A DNA stretch of 6,035 nt from Actinomycetota bacterium (GTDB lineage Bacteria; Actinomycetota; Actinomycetes; Actinomycetales; Microbacteriaceae): NCBI GenBank assembly GCA_009704605.1, contig WLDW01000056.1:1-6035 (forward strand), in the 5' to 3' direction. Position 1 is the first letter of the stretch. Every line of letters starts with the position of its first letter. Positions 1 to 5,227 of this stretch are shown here, in pieces. The notes beneath the pieces are model-generated. The model was given only the letters and a program-made list of their open reading frames with translations, ran no database searches and had not been told where the DNA came from. Position numbers and translations under genes: made by a program.

Positions 1-575
1 AGCGCATGGTTGGAAGACGAACTTACGGTGGCCAGTCAACTTATATCCCCATCAAGGTAAACCTGGCTGGCGTTATCCCAGTTATCTTTGCTTCCAGCTT
101 GTTGTACCTTCCCGCTCTAATTGCACAGTTCAACCAGCCAGATGCTGAAGGAAGAGTGGCTCCGTGGGTTGAGTGGGTTTCAAACTACCTAACTCAAGGT
201 GATCACCCGCTATACATGGCGCTTTACTTCTTACTAATTATCGGATTCACATACTTCTATGTCGCAATTACTTTCAACCCAGAAGAAGTAAGCGACAACA
301 TGAAAAAGTATGGTGGCTTTATTCCTGGTATTCGTGCCGGAAGACCAACCACCGAATTCCTTGAGTACGTGCTTTCCAGAGTTACTTTCCCAGGTTCGAT
401 TTACCTAGGTTTGATTGCTCTAATTCCACTGGTTGCCTTCTCGCTTATTGGAGCAAACCAGAACTTCCCATTCGGTGGAACTTCCATTTTGATCATCGTT
501 GGTGTTGGTCTTGAGACCGTAAAGCAAATCAGCGCTCAGATGCAGCAGCGCAACTACGAAGGTCTTCTGAAATGA
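1..575 (+). CDS. secY: SecY, protein translocase channel subunit (C-terminal part)
   Basis: C-terminal part of SecY, the membrane channel of the Sec translocon that moves unfolded proteins across or into the cytoplasmic membrane together with SecE, SecG and SecA. The gene enters from outside the window: the frame is open from base 1 (first full codon CGC at 3-5), and the Met codon at 6 is internal, in the conserved stretch KRMVGRRTYGG. Visible hydrophobic segments match TM7 (GVIPVIFASSLLYLPALIAQF), TM8 (LYMALYFLLIIGFTYFYVAI), TM9 (SIYLGLIALIPLVAF) and TM10 (SILIIVGVGLETVKQI). The cytosolic loop between TM8 and TM9 has FIPGIRAG, whose Arg (codon 333-335) matches the loop Arg known to matter for SecA-driven export in E. 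coli. The tail QQRNYEGLLK is short, as usual. Its stop overlaps the adk start (ATGA), indicating translational coupling. Identification is secure; only the 5' half is missing. Confidence 0.97.
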   Translation, partial: RMVGRRTYGGQSTYIPIKVNLAGVIPVIFASSLLYLPALIAQFNQPDAEGRVAPWVEWVSNYLTQGDHPLYMALYFLLIIGFTYFYVAITFNPEEVSDNMKKYGGFIPGIRAGRPTTEFLEYVLSRVTFPGSIYLGLIALIPLVAFSLIGANQNFPFGGTSILIIVGVGLETVKQISAQMQQRNYEGLLK

Positions 576-1150
576 TGAAGCTTCTCTTGATCGGCCCCCC
601 GGGAGCCGGCAAGGGAACGCAGGCTTCAAAACTCTCTGAAGTCTTTGGCATCCCTGCTATTTCAACCGGTGACATCTTTCGCGAAAACGTAAAGAACCAA
701 ACACCACTTGGTATCGAAGCTAAGTCCTATATGGATAGCGGCGAGTATGTTCCAGACGAGCTAACCAACAAACTAGTTCGCGACAGGCTACAAAACCCAG
801 ACTGCGTGAATGGTTTTCTGCTTGATGGATATCCAAGAACGGCAGATCAAGTTCAAGAACTTGACTCAATTCTGACTGAGACCAAATCCAAGCTCGATGC
901 AGTGGTGCAGCTAACCGCAGACACCGACGAGGTTGTTAGACGTCTTGCCAAAAGAGCAATTGACCAGGGTAGATCAGATGACACCGAAGATGTCTTGCGT
1001 AACAGACTGCATGTTTACGAAGAGCAAACTGCGCCACTAATTAGCGTCTACGAATCGCGCGGACTATTAGTAAAAGTTGACGGCCTTGGAGAAATTGCTG
1101 ACGTGACTCGAAGAATCACCGAAGCACTCGATTCCAAAAATAAGAACTAG
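572..1150 (+). CDS. adk: Adenylate kinase, short-LID type
   Basis: Cytoplasmic adenylate kinase, 192 residues, which converts ATP + AMP to two ADP and keeps adenine nucleotides in balance. The P-loop GPPGAGKGT is at residues 8-16, the AMP-binding segment STGDIFREN at 31-39, and LDGYPRT at 84-90 contains the conserved Asp and Arg of the core. The LID is the short form (about residues 127-141, with GRSDDTEDV) and has no four-Cys zinc site, as in the ~181-residue mycobacterial enzyme; long-LID enzymes have about 215 residues. Two ATG codons lie in tandem at 572 and 575. I chose 572 because GAAGG at 558-562 then sits 9 bases upstream, but 575 is also possible and would remove one Met. The start overlaps the secY stop by four bases. 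secY-adk-map is a very common bacterial order. Confidence 0.97.
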   Translation: MMKLLLIGPPGAGKGTQASKLSEVFGIPAISTGDIFRENVKNQTPLGIEAKSYMDSGEYVPDELTNKLVRDRLQNPDCVNGFLLDGYPRTADQVQELDSILTETKSKLDAVVQLTADTDEVVRRLAKRAIDQGRSDDTEDVLRNRLHVYEEQTAPLISVYESRGLLVKVDGLGEIADVTRRITEALDSKNKN

Positions 1151-1162
1151 CAGGGGAACATC

Positions 1163-2011
1163 ATGTCCCGTTCCGATTTCGAACTAAAAACCCCGCAGCA
1201 ACTAATTGCCATGCGTAAAGCTGGACTCATAACTGCCAAAGCGCTTGAGGCAGTGAAGAGCGCTTGTGTTGCTGGAGTATCTACACTGGAACTTGATCGG
1301 ATTGCAAACGAAACTATTGAGTCCTTCGGAGCCCATTCAAACTTCCAGCTGGTAGCTGGCTACAACCACACCATCTGTGCATCGGTCAATCACGAGGTGG
1401 TACACGGCATTCCTGCCCCCGAGAGAATTCTCGAAGCAGGAGACATACTTTCGGTGGATTGCGGTGCAGAGATTGATGGTTGGAATGGCGATAGCGCAAT
1501 CACCATAATCGTGCCTGATCAATCAGGCCAGGTCCCTGATACTGATTTAGTTCGAGCAAGACGTGCGCTGTCTTCCGCAACCGACGGATCACTTTGGGCG
1601 GGCATTGCTGCTTTAGCCAAAGCGGAACGCTTGGGTGAAGTGGGAGCTGCCATCGAGGATTACATCGAAGCCAATGGCAAATATGGCATTTTGGAAGATT
1701 ACGTTGGTCACGGTATTGGTCGATCGATGCACGAGGAGCCACCGGTTTATAACTTCCGCACCAAGCTGCTGGGCCCAAAAGTGACTCCAGGGCTAGTTGT
1801 TGCAATTGAGCCGATGGTTACCGCAGGATCCAATAAAACCAAGGTTTTGGCCGATGGTTGGACCGTAGTGAGCAAGGACTCCTCGGATGCCTCCCACTGG
1901 GAGCACTCGGTAGCGGTCACTGAGACCGGGGTCTGGGTTTTGACCGCTCTAGATGGCGGAAAATCAAGGCTGGAGAGCCTAGGGGTGCCCTTTGGTGGCC
2001 TTGAGGGCTAG
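1163..2011 (+). CDS. map: Methionine aminopeptidase, type I
   Basis: Type I methionine aminopeptidase, 282 residues, which removes the initiator Met from new proteins whose second residue is small, after deformylation. All five metal ligands of the pita-bread fold are visible: D99 (in SVDCG), D110 (in NGDSA), H183 (in VGHGIG), E216 (in AIEPM) and E247 (in HWEHSVAVT). The conserved active-site histidines H81 (VVHGIP) and H190 (MHEEP) are also present. The N-terminus (LKTPQQLIAMRKAGLI) matches the short bacterial form, with no Zn-finger or SH3-binding extension. The C-terminus after about residue 262 is a short, poorly conserved tail. The start is set by AGGGGA at 1152-1157, five bases before ATG, and by a gap of only 12 bases after adk. 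It probably shares the secY-adk transcript. Many actinobacteria have a second map gene elsewhere, which cannot be judged here. Confidence 0.96.
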   Translation: MSRSDFELKTPQQLIAMRKAGLITAKALEAVKSACVAGVSTLELDRIANETIESFGAHSNFQLVAGYNHTICASVNHEVVHGIPAPERILEAGDILSVDCGAEIDGWNGDSAITIIVPDQSGQVPDTDLVRARRALSSATDGSLWAGIAALAKAERLGEVGAAIEDYIEANGKYGILEDYVGHGIGRSMHEEPPVYNFRTKLLGPKVTPGLVVAIEPMVTAGSNKTKVLADGWTVVSKDSSDASHWEHSVAVTETGVWVLTALDGGKSRLESLGVPFGGLEG

Positions 2012-2019
2012 GAATTTAA

Positions 2020-2056
2020 TTTCCCTTTGCCAGTGATTTAGCCTAGGCTAGAGCTT
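2020..2056 (+). promoter_or_regulatory. Candidate promoter upstream of infA
   Basis: The 121-base gap between map and infA is the longest break in the first half of the window and is a reasonable place for a promoter. Two sigma-70-like readings exist: TTCCCT (2021-2026) with a 17-base spacer and TAGGCT (2044-2049), or TTGCCA (2027-2032) with a 16-base spacer and TAGAGC (2049-2054). TAGGCT fits the TANNNT -10 pattern common in actinobacteria, but its -35 is poor; TTGCCA is a better -35 with a weaker -10. The call is inference from position and weak consensus only. Confidence 0.35.
2039..2050. repeat. Perfect 12-bp palindrome before infA
   Basis: TAGCCTAGGCTA reads the same on both strands and overlaps the candidate -10 element. 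Because it is symmetric, each strand carries a TAGGCT hexamer. It could be a small operator dyad or chance; no binding protein can be named from the sequence. Confidence 0.5.
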
Positions 2057-2101
2057 CGGCGCTCAAAAAGGCGAAATCCCGTTTTTTGGATTGGTTTTTT
2101 G

Positions 2102-2128
2102 ATGCCTAAAAAACAAGAAGATAAGTGA
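2102..2128 (+). CDS. Possible 8-codon leader ORF upstream of infA
   Basis: An ATG at 2102 opens a short frame encoding MPKKQEDK and stops with TGA at 2126-2128, four bases before the infA ATG. Its stop lies inside the GTGAGG (2125-2130) that is the nearest Shine-Dalgarno-like sequence to infA, so a ribosome ending here would sit on the infA start. The composition (Lys, Gln, Glu, Asp) resembles a real N-terminus, but nothing strong in front of the ATG looks like a ribosome binding site (GGATTGG at 2088-2094 is weak). It may be a coupling leader or chance; the family is unknown. Confidence 0.25.
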   Translation: MPKKQEDK

Positions 2129-2132
2129 GGCT

Positions 2133-2354
2133 ATGGCCAACAAAGACGGTGTCATTGAGATCGAGGGGTCTGTTGTTGAAGCACTCCCGAACGCAATGTT
2201 CAGAGTTGAGTTGACTAACGGCCACAAAGTATTGGCACACATTTCAGGAAAAATGCGTCAGCATTACATTCGCATTTTGCCCGAAGACAAAGTAATTGTT
2301 GAGCTAAGCACTTACGACCTCACCAGAGGTCGAATCATTTATCGCTACAAGTAA
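2133..2354 (+). CDS. infA: Translation initiation factor IF-1
   Basis: IF-1, 73 residues, the normal bacterial length. It is a single OB-fold (S1-like) protein that binds the A site of the 30S subunit during initiation, working with IF-2 and IF-3. The whole chain is the fold, and conserved stretches include [20 protein letters not shown] near the start, [13 protein letters not shown] in the middle and [11 protein letters not shown] at the end. The ATG at 2133 gives the family's usual MANKDG start. The purine-rich GTGAGG at 2125-2130 is only two bases away, closer than normal, while AAGAAG at 2115-2120 is 12 bases away, so the ribosome binding arrangement is unusual and may depend on the upstream mini-ORF. 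It heads the infA-rpmJ-rpsM cluster, after a possible promoter in the preceding gap. Confidence 0.97.
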   Translation: MANKDGVIEIEGSVVEALPNAMFRVELTNGHKVLAHISGKMRQHYIRILPEDKVIVELSTYDLTRGRIIYRYK

Positions 2355-2396
2355 ATCGGTTTTAGTAAAACAAAACCCCTAAAAGAAGTAAGAGAC

Positions 2397-2510
2397 ATGA
2401 AGGTAAACCCAAGCGTCAAGAAGATCTGCGACAAGTGCAAGGTTATTCGTCGCCACGGTCGCGTCATGATCATCTGCGACAACCCTCGTCACAAACAGCG
2501 TCAGGGCTAG
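2397..2510 (+). CDS. rpmJ: 50S ribosomal protein L36 (bL36), zinc-ribbon form
   Basis: bL36, 37 residues, the smallest ribosomal protein of the large subunit, binding 23S rRNA. Translation gives [19 protein letters not shown], then a basic C-terminal half ending KQRQG. The zinc ligands are all present: C11 and C14 (CDKC), C27 (IICD) and H32 (NPRH). It is therefore the zinc-binding "C+" version; many actinobacteria also encode a zinc-free paralogue used when zinc is scarce, which would lie elsewhere. AGAAG at 2384-2388 sits eight bases before the ATG and is a modest ribosome binding site. The gene is 42 bases after infA and followed by the structured gap before rpsM, as in other bacteria with infA-rpmJ-rpsM order. 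Confidence 0.96.
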   Translation: MKVNPSVKKICDKCKVIRRHGRVMIICDNPRHKQRQG

Positions 2511-2531
2511 CACTTACAACTAAATATCCAA

Positions 2532-2616
2532 TAGCAGTACCGAGGTGATTTATCACCTAACCTCTGGAGAAGGCCGGAGCCCGATTTGATCGGGGTGGTA
2601 TTGCTACAGACCTTCT
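2532..2616 (+). ncRNA. Candidate structured mRNA leader (four-way junction plus pseudoknot) before rpsM
   Basis: Nearly all of this segment can be placed in helices. P1 pairs 2532-2541 (TAGCAGTACC) with 2597-2606 (GGTATTGCTA), ten pairs with one G-U. Inside are three adjacent hairpins: P2, 2543-2548 with 2553-2558 (AGGTGA/TCACCT, loop TTTA); P3, 2562-2567 with 2574-2579 (CTCTGG/CCGGAG, one G-U, loop AGAAGG); and P4, 2580-2585 with 2589-2594 (CCCGAT/ATCGGG, loop TTG). All six loop bases of P3 (2568-2573) are complementary to CCTTCT at 2611-2616, so a pseudoknot can form seven bases before the rpsM AGGAG. In E. coli a pseudoknot upstream of rpsM is the S4-binding translational operator of the alpha operon; this fold looks different and its ligand is unknown. 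The pairings are read directly from the sequence; function is inference. Confidence 0.65.
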
Positions 2617-2636
2617 AACAAACAGGAGTAATCCAA

Positions 2637-3014
2637 ATGGCAAGAATTGCCGGTGTTGATATTCCACGCGACAAGCGTGTTGAAATCGCCCTAACTTACA
2701 TCTACGGAATCGGTCCTACCCGAGCGGTCAAAACCCTCGAAGAGACCAAGATCGATAAGAACATCCGAGTCAAGGATCTTTCTGACGACCAGCTAGTGGC
2801 ACTTCGTGACCACATCGAAGGAAACTTCAAAGTTGAAGGAGAGCTACGTCGTGACGTTGCAGCGGACATCCGTCGCAAGGTTGAGATCGGTAGCTACCAG
2901 GGAGTGCGTCACCGTAAGGGACTTCCAGTTCACGGACAGAGAACTAAGACCAACGCTCGTACCCGCAAGGGACCAAAGCGCACCGTAGCCGGCAAGAAGA
3001 AGGTAGCTCGCTAA
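2637..3014 (+). CDS. rpsM: 30S ribosomal protein S13 (uS13)
   Basis: uS13, 125 residues, in the head of the small subunit, where it contacts 16S rRNA, S19, the 50S subunit through intersubunit bridges, and with its tail the P-site tRNA. The start [15 protein letters not shown] and the helix-turn segment [10 protein letters not shown] are typical. The middle helical region (residues ~45-85) leads to the conserved [17 protein letters not shown] (residues ~88-104), and the C-terminus is a basic extended tail ([15 protein letters not shown]). The start is fixed by AGGAG at 2624-2628, eight bases before ATG. It follows the structured leader and is probably controlled by it. The stop codon lies in a small hairpin (3005-3022). 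It is the first gene of the classical alpha operon order. Confidence 0.98.
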   Translation: MARIAGVDIPRDKRVEIALTYIYGIGPTRAVKTLEETKIDKNIRVKDLSDDQLVALRDHIEGNFKVEGELRRDVAADIRRKVEIGSYQGVRHRKGLPVHGQRTKTNARTRKGPKRTVAGKKKVAR

Positions 3015-3022
3015 GGCGGGCT
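3005..3022 (+). repeat. Short hairpin holding the rpsM stop codon
   Basis: AGCTCGC (3005-3011) pairs with GGCGGGCT at 3016-3022 over seven pairs (one T-G), leaving loop TAAG with the rpsM stop TAA inside it. There is no T-run after it, so it is not an intrinsic terminator. It could affect termination, mRNA processing or rpsM-rpsK coupling, or be chance. Confidence 0.4.
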
Positions 3023-3044
3023 CCGAAGGATTTAGGAGAAAATC

Positions 3045-3479
3045 ATGGCAGCAGCTAAGACCGCAGCGAAGACAACGGCTAAGACAGTCGCGAAGGGTGC
3101 CGCACGTAAGCCTCGTCGTAAGGAAAAAAAGAACGTGGCAGTTGGTCAGGCACACATCAAGTCGACCTTCAACAACACAATCATTTCCATCACCGATCCA
3201 TCCGGTGCCGTTATTTCTTGGTCTTCATCAGGTGATGTTGGCTACAAGGGTTCTCGTAAGTCAACTCCGTTCGCAGCTCAGCTTGCAGCTGAGAGTGCAG
3301 CGAAGAAGGCTCAAGAGCACGGACTGAAAAAAGTCGATGTTTTTGTGAAGGGTCCAGGATCTGGTCGCGAGACTGCAATCCGTTCCCTACAGGCAGCCGG
3401 CCTAGAGGTTGGATCAATTTCTGATGTGACCCCACAGGCTCACAACGGTTGCCGCCCACCAAAGCGTCGTCGCGTCTAA
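3045..3479 (+). CDS. rpsK: 30S ribosomal protein S11 (uS11)
   Basis: uS11, 144 residues, in the platform of the small subunit near the E site and the decoding-region rRNA. The conserved body begins about residue 31 ([20 protein letters not shown]) and includes [38 protein letters not shown] and the C-terminal [19 protein letters not shown]134-G135 corresponds to the Asn-Gly (N119) that is converted to isoaspartate in E. coli S11. The first ~30 residues are an Ala/Lys/Thr extension built from repeated AKT/AAK units, making it longer than the 129-residue E. coli protein; such tails occur in actinobacterial S11. AGGAG at 3034-3038, six bases before ATG, sets the start. There is no rpsD after it; rpoA follows beyond a 99-base gap. 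Confidence 0.98.
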   Translation: MAAAKTAAKTTAKTVAKGAARKPRRKEKKNVAVGQAHIKSTFNNTIISITDPSGAVISWSSSGDVGYKGSRKSTPFAAQLAAESAAKKAQEHGLKKVDVFVKGPGSGRETAIRSLQAAGLEVGSISDVTPQAHNGCRPPKRRRV

Positions 3480-3506
3480 CGACAAGATTTAGTTTCAAGC
3501 AACAAA

Positions 3507-3528
3507 CTGCCAAGTGGCCACTTGGCAG
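3507..3528. repeat. Perfect 22-bp palindrome between rpsK and rpoA
   Basis: The left arm CTGCCAAGTGG (3507-3517) is exactly followed by its reverse complement CCACTTGGCAG (3518-3528). As RNA it gives a nine-pair stem with a GGCC tetraloop; as DNA it is a fully symmetric dyad. The bases after it (CCCCAACAAA) have no T-run, so it is not a standard terminator. It lies 50 bases upstream of the rpoA start in the only sizeable gap of the rpsM-rplQ block. Possible roles are an RNA processing or stability element, a transcription pause, or an operator. Confidence 0.85.
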
Positions 3529-3550
3529 CCCCAACAAATGAGTATCAAAT
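3522..3550 (+). promoter_or_regulatory. Weak candidate internal promoter for rpoA
   Basis: TTGGCA (3522-3527, one mismatch to TTGACA) is separated by 17 bases from TCAAAT (3545-3550, four of six TATAAT positions). The -35-like hexamer lies in the right arm of the palindrome, so a protein on that dyad could block it. The C at the second -10 position, usually A, lowers the likelihood. Confidence 0.25.
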
Positions 3551-3565
3551 AGCGGATGCTCAGCT

Positions 3566-3572
3566 GAAAGGA
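3566..3572 (+). promoter_or_regulatory. Ribosome binding site that sets the rpoA start
   Basis: GAAAGGA lies six bases before GTG at 3579, an ideal spacing. It places the rpoA start 57 bases downstream of the TTG (3522) that opens the longest frame, and that TTG lies in the palindrome with no Shine-Dalgarno before it. Confidence 0.85.
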
Positions 3573-3578
3573 ACCAAA

Positions 3579-4571
3579 GTGCTAATTGCACAGCGCCCAT
3601 CACTAAACGAAGAAGTAACTTCTCCGAACCGCTCTAGGTTTTCTCTTGAGCCACTTGAGCCAGGTTTCGGTTACACCCTAGGTAACTCACTGCGTCGCAC
3701 CCTGCTCTCCTCAATTCCAGGAGCAGCCGTGACCAACATCCGAATTGATGGCGTTAGCCATGAATTCTCAACTGTTGACTCGGTTAAAGAAGACGTCACT
3801 GAGATCATCTTGAACATCAAGGAACTAGTTGTCTCTTCCGAGAACGACGCTCCGGTTGTTGCTCACCTAAAGAAGCAGACCACTGGTCCTGTTACAGCTG
3901 CCGACATCCAGGTACCTGCCGGTGTTGAGATTCACAACCCAGAGCTAGTAATTGCAACATTGACTGGCAAAGGCAAGTTCGAGGTTGAGCTAATCATTGA
4001 GCGCGGCCGTGGCTACGTTCAGGCTTCGCAGAACCGCAACCCAGACTCTGACCCTGGAGTAATCCCAATCGACTCGATTTACTCTCCAGTTCTAAAGGTC
4101 TCTTACCGCGTGGAGGCGACTCGTGCCGGTGAGTTCACCAACTTCGACAAGCTAATCGTTGACGTTGAGACCAAGAACTCAATGTCACCTAGAGACGCTG
4201 TTGCATCGGCTGGATCAACCCTGGTTGAGCTATTCGGTCTAGCGCGTGAGCTAAACGAAGCTGCTGAAGGTATTGAGATTGGCCCAGCTCCGGTTGAGGC
4301 AACTTTGTCCCCAGAGCTAGCTTTGCCAATTGAGGAACTAGACCTAACCGTTCGTTCTTACAACTGCCTAAAGCGCGAGGGAATCAACACCGTTAGCGAG
4401 CTAATCGGTCTAACCGAAGAGCAGCTAATCAACATCAGAAACTTCGGATCCAAGTCTGTGGACGAAGTCCGCGACAAGTTGGTTTCCATGGGACTGAGCC
4501 TGAAAGAGTCAGCACCTGGCTTTGACGCTGCTTACTTCAGCTCTACTTACGAAGAGGACGACCGGGCTTAG
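3579..4571 (+). CDS. rpoA: DNA-directed RNA polymerase alpha subunit
   Basis: RNA polymerase alpha, 330 residues from the GTG start, the usual actinobacterial length. Two copies form the scaffold on which beta and beta' assemble. The N-terminal assembly and dimerisation domain (about 1-230) contains [20 protein letters not shown] (residues 24-43) and [20 protein letters not shown] (61-80). A linker rich in Pro and Glu leads to the C-terminal domain (about 245-310), which contacts UP-element DNA and activators; R259 in [12 protein letters not shown] corresponds to E. coli R265, the key DNA contact. [13 protein letters not shown] is the second helix-hairpin-helix part. The acidic tail ends YEEDDRA. 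I chose GTG 3579 because GAAAGGA precedes it and homologues begin MLIAQRP; the frame stays open upstream to a TTG at 3522. Leu codons are strikingly CTA-rich (19 of 32). It is probably co-transcribed with rpsM-rpsK, perhaps also from its own promoter. Confidence 0.98.
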   Translation: MLIAQRPSLNEEVTSPNRSRFSLEPLEPGFGYTLGNSLRRTLLSSIPGAAVTNIRIDGVSHEFSTVDSVKEDVTEIILNIKELVVSSENDAPVVAHLKKQTTGPVTAADIQVPAGVEIHNPELVIATLTGKGKFEVELIIERGRGYVQASQNRNPDSDPGVIPIDSIYSPVLKVSYRVEATRAGEFTNFDKLIVDVETKNSMSPRDAVASAGSTLVELFGLARELNEAAEGIEIGPAPVEATLSPELALPIEELDLTVRSYNCLKREGINTVSELIGLTEEQLINIRNFGSKSVDEVRDKLVSMGLSLKESAPGFDAAYFSSTYEEDDRA

Positions 4572-4606
4572 GTCTGGTTTTTCAGAAATACTAGAGGAGA
4601 AACAAA

Positions 4607-5218
4607 ATGCCTACCCCAACCAAGGGCCCACGTCTAGGTGGCGGACCAGCTCACGAGAGAATGTTGCTTGCCAACATGGCTCGCTCGCTGTTCATCAACA
4701 AATCTGTCACCACAACCGAGGTCAAGGCAAAGCGTCTTCGTCCAGTTGCTGAGCGACTAGTAACCTTCGCAAAGCGTGGCGACCTACATTCTCGCAGACG
4801 CGTTATGCAGTCAATCACTGACAAGAACGTAGTTCACGAGCTGTTTGTAAACATCGCACCTCAGGTAGCTGAGCGTCAGGGTGGATACACCCGTATCACC
4901 AAGCTTGGTTTCCGTAAGGGCGACAACGCTCCTATGGCAGTAATCGAATTGGTGCTTGACCCAGTGTCACCCAAGAAGATGAACAAGAAGCCAAAGCTTG
5001 AAAATGCAGTGAAGGCAGCTCCAAAGGCTGAGGTTGTTGCAGAAGAAGTAGTAGCTGAGACTCCAATTGAAGAAGTAGCAGCAGTGGAAACTGCAGCTGC
5101 GGAAGCAGTTGTTGAAGCTCCTGCCGAAGAAGCTGCAGCCGCAGAGGCTGCTGTCGAAGAGCCAGCTGCCGAAGCTCCTGCCGAAGAAGCACCAGCTTCT
5201 GAAGAAGAGAGCAAGTAG
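4607..5218 (+). CDS. rplQ: 50S ribosomal protein L17 (bL17) with Ala/Glu tail
   Basis: bL17, 203 residues, a large-subunit protein near the peptide exit tunnel. The family core covers residues ~1-120: [58 protein letters not shown] and the closing strand VIELVLDPV. After a Lys-rich link (123-140, KKMNKKPK) comes an acidic tail of about 60 residues made of Ala, Glu, Val and Pro with recurring PAEEA units, ending SEEESK. Such tails are common in actinobacterial L17; they are probably disordered and their role is not known to me. Two identical 20-base stretches in the tail suggest slippage or unequal recombination. AGAGGAG at 4593-4599 provides a strong ribosome binding site. It is 35 bases after rpoA and nine bases before truA. 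Confidence 0.97.
   Translation: MPTPTKGPRLGGGPAHERMLLANMARSLFINKSVTTTEVKAKRLRPVAERLVTFAKRGDLHSRRRVMQSITDKNVVHELFVNIAPQVAERQGGYTRITKLGFRKGDNAPMAVIELVLDPVSPKKMNKKPKLENAVKAAPKAEVVAEEVVAETPIEEVAAVETAAAEAVVEAPAEEAAAAEAAVEEPAAEAPAEEAPASEEESK
5114..5190 (+). repeat. rplQ: 20-bp direct repeat in the L17 tail
   Basis: GAAGCTCCTGCCGAAGAAGC occurs at 5114-5133 and again at 5171-5190, 57 bases apart (19 codons), each encoding EAPAEEA. Identity at the DNA level, including third positions, points to a recent duplication or repeat exchange rather than amino-acid bias alone. Confidence 0.85.
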
Positions 5219-5227
5219 TTCTTAGAA

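Noticed and set aside
6..8. ATG at 6 as the start of the first gene
   Set aside because: The frame is open before it and the sequence is the middle of SecY (KRMVGRRTYGG context), so the gene begins outside the window.
1337..1805. Antisense frames opposite map
   Set aside because: They overlap conserved methionine aminopeptidase coding sequence and have no family features.
2051..2087. Hairpin GAGC/GCTC after map, followed by A- and T-runs, as a terminator
   Set aside because: The stem is only four pairs with a six-base loop, followed by A residues; the later TTTTTT has no stem directly before it.
3538..3567. Tiny frames ATG 3538 (four codons) and ATG 3556 (three codons) before rpoA
   Set aside because: Too short to separate from chance and without ribosome binding sites.
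3522..3578. TTG at 3522 as the start of rpoA (349-residue protein)
   Set aside because: The extra 19 residues do not resemble RpoA N-termini, the TTG lies in the palindrome without a Shine-Dalgarno, and GTG 3579 has GAAAGGA at ideal spacing and gives the family's MLIAQRP start.
2844..3603. Antisense frames opposite rpsM, rpsK and early rpoA, and forward shadow frames in the same area
   Set aside because: They are opposite or offset to well-identified ribosomal genes and read as low-information translations (Leu/Ser/Cys-rich).
4573..4586. TCTG/CAGA hairpin between rpoA and rplQ
   Set aside because: Four pairs only, with T residues in the loop rather than after the stem.
4522..4752. Forward frame bridging the end of rpoA and start of rplQ
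   Set aside because: It is a shifted reading of both genes, no family match, and would overlap rplQ by most of its length.
4876..5214. Antisense open frames opposite the rplQ tail, rich in Ala/Ser or Leu/Gln
   Set aside because: They are shadows of the GCA/GAA-repeated codons of the Ala/Glu tail; no ribosome binding site or recognisable family.
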